IMG/VR virus record: IMGVR_UViG_3300035698_031462
Span: 1 to 25,086 of that record
Direction: 5' to 3' (one strand)
Length of the DNA stretch: 25,086 nucleotides
From: a virus
Shown here: positions 20,994 through 25,086 of the stretch, piece by piece
How the letters are laid out: every line of letters starts with the position of its first letter
How positions within the stretch are numbered: the stretch's first letter is position 1
Notes under the pieces: model-generated
Seen by the model: the letters and a program-made list of their open reading frames with translations, nothing else
Told to the model about the DNA's origin: nothing
Database searches by the model: none
Position numbers and translations under genes: made by a program

Positions 20994-23069
20994 CTATTGT
21001 TGTATACAATATATTGCCTCTCCTTTTACAAAGTCCTTTGCTTTTTTCATTTTTCTTGCATTAGCCATTAATAAATGATTTGGGGTTGTTACTATCTCCT
21101 GTCCTGATTTGGTTTTAATTTTAATTAATCGACCTTTTAATTTGGTTCTGATCAACGCTTTGACTTTTAGTTTTTTTGTCAAACCTTCTCTGTCAACCCC
21201 GTCAACAACCGTGTGTTTTTTAGGAGAAATATATACAACCTTTTGAGAGCCATTATCAGTAGTTTCATTATTGGAATCCAATTTTTCTCTTGTAAATAAA
21301 CTTTCTATTTCTAAAAAATCCCCGTTTATGTTAATGCGGGTACTGCCCACAACACAAGGTGCTATGGCCTCTGCTGTACGAAGACATTCGCGGATATTAT
21401 TTTCCGACTCGCCGACGTGAGAAGCAAATATGGCTCCGAAATCCAAACGCAACAAAGGCATTTGATATAAATCAGCTAAAGCATCACAGGCAGCGCTCTT
21501 ACCTGTGTTATGAGACACAATGTCATTCGAATAATATCGGTGAGTTACACTTTTTACCTCTAAATCAAATGTGTTTTTTACTCCAATACACTCTTTAGCT
21601 ACGACCTTTTTCCAACCTGCATTCCAGGCACCTCGCTCGTTCTTGGTAAGTATCGAATCAGTTTGAACATCTATATCTTCAGCTTTTTTCCAAACAAACA
21701 CCCATGGATCATCAATATTATTTGTAGCCCACACATAATGGTCATACGAGCAACCTAATTGAACTCCATTTTCCAAAACAAGGTTATAGCACTCCTTGTT
21801 TTGTTTTTGGACTAAGTCCCCTACATTTTGCCACCCATCAGGTGTTTCTATTTGATAAGTACCGCCCTTTCTGCATAGTTCAAAAAAATCTTCTATTGTT
21901 ATTTCTTGTACTTGATCTTCTGGCATAATAGTTCCATTATGCTTCGGCTTAACTTCTACTAATACTTTCCCATCTACTATAAAATCCGGACTATATTCTA
22001 CGAATATTTTGTGCTCTCCTTCATCAGAAACTTTTTTTACCTTAATTTTTGTTTTTCTTAAAACACATCTTGGAATCCCTAAATCCAAAACCCCCTTGGG
22101 TGCGGGTAAGCCAAACTGTCGTGCATCTTCCTTAAATGCTAAACGACGCAATGCTAACCAATCCTTGAGTGTGTCTAGTCCGCCCAGATCGTCCATAGTA
22201 AAACGAGAATCACGATACTCTAGAATCCCACCCTTCCGAATCATCTGCTTCTTCTCATCAAGGATAGTTTGTATGTTAAACTTACGATCCTTAACAATGG
22301 TCATCGCATAAGCATTTTCAGCCTCATTAATAGTCAAACCAGAAGCAGCTTTCACTAAATCTTCTTCTTGTTCTTTGGCTTGATGATAAGCTTGAGGTAA
22401 TTTATTAGAAATTTCTTTCCCAATTTGCAGAAGAGCACGCTTGATTTCCTTATAAGAAGGAACTGGAAAATCAACAAGTGTAACATCTTTCTCTAGAGAT
22501 GGAGAACAAACAAATGTCGGAGAAATGATAACCACTACAGTGCTAGAAATAATTCCACCTATTTCTTTAAGTTTTCGTTCAACCTGTGGAATACTATCTA
22601 AGAAAACATGAAAATCCAAAAGTAAATAAATACTCTCTTCAGATAGTTGTTTCTTTTCAATGACAATCTTACTTTGCTTGCCAGCATGGTCTACAATGTG
22701 TGACAAGACAGCAATAGGGCTCTCATGAACTTCTGAATCTTCCACCACTACCGGCTTTTGTGTTTCTGCATTAAGAAGTCCACGATCACAATCCCACCGA
22801 AAAAGCTCTGCTCCTCTATAGATTGCCAAGTCTTTAAAAAAATCTACTACACGTCGCTCTTCAGAAGTACGAACATACAGAATCTTAAAACGACTTTGGA
22901 TCATATAATTAAGATCACGACCAATTGATCCATCGCCAGCCGCTAACATTCTTTCTTTGGCTTGGGTTCGTTCGTCTTCTGACAGATGTACTTTACCATC
23001 AAATGGCGGAGCTATTGGCTGTTGAGTTGTCTGAGCTTTCGGAACTGAGTTGACAATCTTCTTTGGCAT
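20994..23069 (-). CDS. Ycf46-like AAA+ ATPase, N-terminal half with cis intein and split-intein N-part
   Basis: A 691-residue ORF. Residues 1-334 contain the Ycf46-type N-terminal domain (YMIQSRFKILYVRTSEERRV, FRWDCDRGL) and the start of the AAA+ domain (MDDLGGLDTLKDWLALRRLA, PKGVLDLGIPR). Residues 335-521 are an intein, 522-571 continue the extein (TGKSAACDALADLY, VGESENNIRECLRTAEAIAP) and 572-691 are an N-intein ending at a stop. The mature Walker A would read GIPRTGKS. Completion needs the downstream ORF 19380-20144. Ycf46-like ATPases are little understood; a chaperone-like or DNA-associated role in phage replication is inference. It starts with AAGG 9 bases before the ATG, inside the last 71 bases of the IF3 gene. 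Confidence 0.9.
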   Translation of the reverse strand: MPKKIVNSVPKAQTTQQPIAPPFDGKVHLSEDERTQAKERMLAAGDGSIGRDLNYMIQSRFKILYVRTSEERRVVDFFKDLAIYRGAELFRWDCDRGLLNAETQKPVVVEDSEVHESPIAVLSHIVDHAGKQSKIVIEKKQLSEESIYLLLDFHVFLDSIPQVERKLKEIGGIISSTVVVIISPTFVCSPSLEKDVTLVDFPVPSYKEIKRALLQIGKEISNKLPQAYHQAKEQEEDLVKAASGLTINEAENAYAMTIVKDRKFNIQTILDEKKQMIRKGGILEYRDSRFTMDDLGGLDTLKDWLALRRLAFKEDARQFGLPAPKGVLDLGIPRCVLRKTKIKVKKVSDEGEHKIFVEYSPDFIVDGKVLVEVKPKHNGTIMPEDQVQEITIEDFFELCRKGGTYQIETPDGWQNVGDLVQKQNKECYNLVLENGVQLGCSYDHYVWATNNIDDPWVFVWKKAEDIDVQTDSILTKNERGAWNAGWKKVVAKECIGVKNTFDLEVKSVTHRYYSNDIVSHNTGKSAACDALADLYQMPLLRLDFGAIFASHVGESENNIRECLRTAEAIAPCVVGSTRININGDFLEIESLFTREKLDSNNETTDNGSQKVVYISPKKHTVVDGVDREGLTKKLKVKALIRTKLKGRLIKIKTKSGQEIVTTPNHLLMANARKMKKAKDFVKGEAIYCIQQ
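20997..21356 (-). mobile_element. N-terminal half of a split intein (AAA+ Walker B site)
   Basis: 120 codons from Cys (CVVGSTRININGDFLEIESL) to the stop. Block B is GQEIVTTPNHLLM with the conserved Thr and His, followed by the usual KKAKDFVKGEAIY segment. The endonuclease region and C-terminal blocks are missing and supplied by the separate ORF starting at 20144. Confidence 0.88.
21507..22067 (-). mobile_element. Cis intein in AAA+ Walker A
   Basis: 187 codons from Cys (CVLRKTKIKVKKVSDEG) to DIVSHN, followed by extein TGKS. Block B is LENGVQLGCSYDHYVW, with the His kept but Ser in place of the usual Thr. Block F is GVKNTFDLEVKSVTHRYYSN. No LAGLIDADG or HNH domain is present. An N-terminal insert, YSPDFIVDGKVLVEVKP, resembles a PD-(D/E)XK core. 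The size is that of a mini-intein with a small extra segment. Confidence 0.88.
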
Positions 23070-23553
23070 TACTTTTCCCTTGCTTAGGTCTAATGGTAGC
23101 AGTAATCAATGAACCACTGGATTTTCTCTGTTTTATTTGAATGTCATTCAATTCGGATAAAATTCCATCCATTTTTTGTACCGCAAAGGAGGGGTTAGAT
23201 TTCTCCCTGCCTCTCATCTGTACAGATATTTTAACATCCATTCCCTTAGAAAGGAAACGTTTAATATGATTTATTTTAATTTCTCTATCATGGCAATCAA
23301 TACATACCCGGAAATTCATCTCTTTGAGCACATTGTGTTGTGCTTTTTTTTGTGTTTTCTTTTTTTGATATTGCCATTTACCTTGGTCCATTATTTTATA
23401 AACTAACATCATTTCTCCGTTTTTGTTTATTTGGACCAGGTCTAGATTTTGATCATCTGCAAGCTGCTGAGCGGATTTATAAGACATGTGTCCCAAATTA
23501 GTCCCGTTAGAATCCAAAACTAACACTACTCCGCTTGAATTTTCTCTGTTCAT
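22999..23553 (-). CDS. infC: Translation initiation factor IF3 (phage-encoded)
   Basis: A 184-residue protein aligning along both IF3 domains. The N-domain shows LVLDSNGTNLGHMSYKSAQQ, NLDLVQINKNG and VYKIMDQGKWQYQKKK (compare CKIMDYGKFKYEQ). The C-domain shows LKEMNFRVCIDCHDREIKI and FLSKGMDVKISVQMRGREK. IF3 binds the 30S subunit, checks the initiator tRNA and start codon, and prevents subunit joining. A serine-rich tail (SSESSDNSTANSSAI) is extra and overlaps the AAA+ start. Very large phages are known to carry translation factors; the effect here on host or phage start-site choice is inference. It starts with ATG rather than the AUU of chromosomal infC, so the classic autoregulation is unlikely. 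Confidence 0.9.
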   Translation of the reverse strand: MNRENSSGVVLVLDSNGTNLGHMSYKSAQQLADDQNLDLVQINKNGEMMLVYKIMDQGKWQYQKKKTQKKAQHNVLKEMNFRVCIDCHDREIKINHIKRFLSKGMDVKISVQMRGREKSNPSFAVQKMDGILSELNDIQIKQRKSSGSLITATIRPKQGKSNAKEDCQLSSESSDNSTANSSAI

Positions 23554-23563
23554 TTAATTCTAC

Positions 23564-24352
23564 TTACCCTTTGAAATAGGAGTTCGACACAATATTATCA
23601 AACTCTAGCATATCCTCTTTAAGAAATGGTGCCACTATCCCTAAAAAATCAATCTCGTATTTTTTAGGGTATGGAGCATTCTGAATTGTTGCTTTTACTA
23701 CGGATCTCAACATCTCCCTACTGAGATCTCCCAAAATGGATTGTAAGGTTTTCTGAGGCTCTGGAAACTTCTCTTGAGCAACTTGATATCCAACGACAAG
23801 TCCTCTCTTGATCATTAATAAAGGAATTCCGCCAAGTTCGAATATAGTCATATCATCGCTTTTTATCTCTACATCAAGAAGAGAATCTGCACGAACTACT
23901 ACAGCATCATCTTCTTCTTGATAAGATTTAAGGAATCGACTTATGTGCTGATCATTAAGTAGATTTTTTAAATGAAATCCACTGCCCGTGAGTCGGGGTG
24001 CCCAAATACTCGCCCACCAATCTATATAACCACGGAGAACTTCATTGCTCATCTGGTTTCCTATCTTTTTTACCATACGATCATATAAAGCATTAATGTA
24101 ATCTCCATCTCGTCTGGTGTTCCCCACAATTCTAGGAACACCGAACTCCTTCATGGTAGAATCAATGTATCGTAAGAAGTCCGAGTTATTCCACTGGACA
24201 CATGGTTTTTGCTTAAACCTCTCCCGTCGTTTCCTGCTTTTAACTAGATCTAAAACTGCATCGGTAGGTGATCCAATTAGACTCATGGGATCTTCATCAG
24301 GAGTGTTATCTTTCTGTTTAATTGCCTTGATAATAAGAGATCGCTCATCCAT
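23564..24352 (-). CDS. Hypothetical phage protein, 262 residues
   Basis: Not recognised. A soluble, mainly helical-looking protein (MDERSLIIKAIKQKDNTPDE, FLRYIDSTMKEFG, EVLRGYIDWWASIWAPR, LGDLSREMLRSVVKATIQN). No metal, nucleotide or membrane motif. The ATG overlaps the stop of the interrupted upstream gene as TAATG, which implies translational coupling. IF3 follows 10 bases downstream of its stop. Conserved neighbours in related phages would be the best clue. Confidence 0.7.
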   Translation of the reverse strand: MDERSLIIKAIKQKDNTPDEDPMSLIGSPTDAVLDLVKSRKRRERFKQKPCVQWNNSDFLRYIDSTMKEFGVPRIVGNTRRDGDYINALYDRMVKKIGNQMSNEVLRGYIDWWASIWAPRLTGSGFHLKNLLNDQHISRFLKSYQEEDDAVVVRADSLLDVEIKSDDMTIFELGGIPLLMIKRGLVVGYQVAQEKFPEPQKTLQSILGDLSREMLRSVVKATIQNAPYPKKYEIDFLGIVAPFLKEDMLEFDNIVSNSYFKG

Positions 24353-24453
24353 TACTCTATTATACCATTCCTGTCTTTAGTTAGATAATCCTGCCTATTT
24401 AGGCGCGCAATGGCTTCCCTAGTGGCAACATCTCCTAGCTTTGTTTTTGTTTT
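24352..24453 (-). pseudogene. 3' part of an interrupted gene, unknown product
   Basis: An open minus-strand frame of 33 codons, KTKTKLGDVATREAIARLNR then QDYLTKDRNGIIE and stop, overlapping the next ATG as TAATG. It looks like genuine protein sequence but has no start or ribosome binding site. It continues the reading of the segment at 24974-25084 after removal of about 520 bases: the upstream part ends Ala-Lys and this one begins Lys-Thr. Unless the insertion is removed at RNA level, the gene is broken. Confidence 0.55.
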
Positions 24454-24973
24454 ACACACACTTATGTGAAAACAAGTTCTTAACACCAAGGAGAGAAGAT
24501 GACGAAACATGAGGGACAACTAGAACACTCAAAATCATCAACAGACTCAAGGATAAAACAAAAACATCAGGCACGGTACCACCGATCAAAATAGATAAAC
24601 CTACTAATATACTACAAGAGTATATGCATACAATGCTACAAAAAGCAAGGCGAATAGGATTAGGACTTGTGTTAAACAGAGCCACAGTGGACCAGGACGT
24701 AGCCATTTTATACAGGATCAACGTTTAAGACCTGCCCGGAGCCTGGATTTCGGAACCTATACTAGGTTTTGGCAAAACCTTCCTTATTAAGTCCTTCCTT
24801 TTTTATGAGTATGGTCTCAGGATACATTGGGTCTTCCACCTCCCCGTGATTTCTTTACCTGGCGGCACGGTGCTCCAACCCACCAGTAAGCAGTATGTTA
24901 GGTTATAATTATACCGTAGCAATCAACAGATATTCGCTATATTCCCTTTTATTTTACTGAGCCCTTGGGTAGT
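24454..24973 (+). mobile_element. About 520-base insertion with IS605-like right end and structured DNA
   Basis: This segment separates two parts of one minus-strand gene. Its right edge (24960-24974) is AGCCCTTGGGTAGTT, identical over 15 bases to the right end of the tnpB element at 18047-18061 and oriented so that the element reads on the plus strand. The left edge has a hairpin (TGTTTT-A-CACA with TGTG-AAAACA). Inside, a 31-residue plus-strand ORF (24499-24594, MTKHEGQLEHSKSS...) follows AAGGAG, overlapping a second short frame ending at 24728. The 3' half (24730-24960) has several inverted repeats, such as AGGTTTT-GGC-AAAACCT and GGGT...ACCC stems. No transposase or tnpB is present. It could be a non-autonomous element or an intron-like chimera. 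Exact ends are uncertain by about 6 bases. Confidence 0.5.
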
Positions 24974-25084
24974 TTATTTTGCTATAATTAAATATTCTTT
25001 AGATGATCGTCCCTTACCTCGTCCTTGTCGTTTTCTGTACAGATAGCGGTAATCTTCAGACAGAACCTCTATGGTAACTTTTCT
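24974..25084 (-). pseudogene. Upstream part of an interrupted gene, runs off the window edge
   Basis: A minus-strand frame open from the edge to TAA at 24974-24976. It encodes RKVTIEVLSEDYRYLYRKRQ then GRGKGRSSKEYLIIAK. The basic tail suggests nucleic-acid binding, but the family is not recognised. The stop codon is formed at the junction with the downstream insertion, and the reading resumes at 24453. The N-terminus lies outside the window. Confidence 0.55.
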
Positions 25085-25086
25085 TC

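Noticed and set aside
24359-24364. TGGTATAAT as a promoter giving a leaderless message for the 23564-24352 gene
   Set aside because: The hexamer lies inside the open frame that overlaps the ATG as TAATG, so translational coupling explains the start better. Promoter use is not excluded.
24442-24566. 13-base inverted repeat TGTTTTTGTTTTA / TAAAACAAAAACA
   Set aside because: Low-complexity sequence; the match is likely by chance and does not coincide with both insertion ends.
24452-24721. 89-residue hydrophobic minus-strand ORF
   Set aside because: It begins with TTG, has no ribosome binding site, lies within the insertion and is antisense to lysine-rich plus-strand frames, which automatically gives hydrophobic codons.
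1-25086. CRISPR array or integrase with an attachment site
   Set aside because: No regularly spaced repeats and no recombinase were seen on either strand; the tRNA-like element alone is not enough to call an attachment site.

Overview
The window reads as part of the genome of a large tailed bacteriophage or a close relative. It is AT-rich. Nearly every gene lies on the minus strand, packed with 1-100 base overlaps and ATGA or TAATG junctions. The content is phage replication and DNA modification: a DnaE-type polymerase N-terminal module, DnaB helicase, DnaC-like loader, a stand-alone CHC2 primase zinc domain, family-4-like uracil-DNA glycosylase and three DNA methyltransferases. There is also a phage-borne translation initiation factor IF3 and a heavy load of selfish DNA. 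Ribosome binding sites (AGGAG-like) and -10 boxes (TATAAT) look bacterial. The host cannot be named from this sequence.

Layout, following transcription from high to low coordinates. 24352-25084: two parts of one coding sequence, separated by a roughly 520-base insertion whose end matches the right end of the TnpB element. 22999-24352: an unknown phage protein and IF3. 19380-23069: a Ycf46-like AAA+ ATPase with a cis intein in Walker A, then broken inside a second intein at Walker B by a zinc-finger HNH endonuclease gene, so it probably needs protein trans-splicing. 18046-19379: an IS200/IS605-type tnpB element. 13246-18045: DnaC-like loader, DnaB with a LAGLIDADG intein in Walker A, a histidine-phosphatase-fold protein lacking its RHG motif, and the CHC2 protein. 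9197-13249: two D12-class adenine methylases, two PD-(D/E)XK-like proteins, a GIY-YIG endonuclease and a GC-rich methylase remnant. 6440-9070: a helix-turn-helix protein, a zinc-finger PD-(D/E)XK endonuclease, an N4/N6 methylase and a small protein. 5582-6425: a tRNA-like element and the glycosylase. 2837-5582: small phage proteins including a metallopeptidase and an FmdB-like zinc ribbon. 1-2728: dnaE N-terminal part, a zinc-finger EDxHD endonuclease and a membrane protein running off the edge.

The most striking observation is a pair of short stop-containing inserts in essential motifs. In dnaE the PHP motif is cut after codon CAG by UAA and a 50-nt hairpin-forming gap that ends at a second CAG; joining the two CAGs restores the exact HxHxxSxYS motif. 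In the N4/N6 methylase the DPPY motif is followed by UGA and 6 more bases up to a synonymous Tyr codon; skipping these 9 nt and landing on that codon restores the usual DPPYG motif. A three-tier nested hairpin ends exactly at the codon before the UGA. Both resemble translational bypass as in T4 gene 60, where the gap is linked to a homing endonuclease. Here, too, homing endonuclease genes lie next to the interrupted genes.
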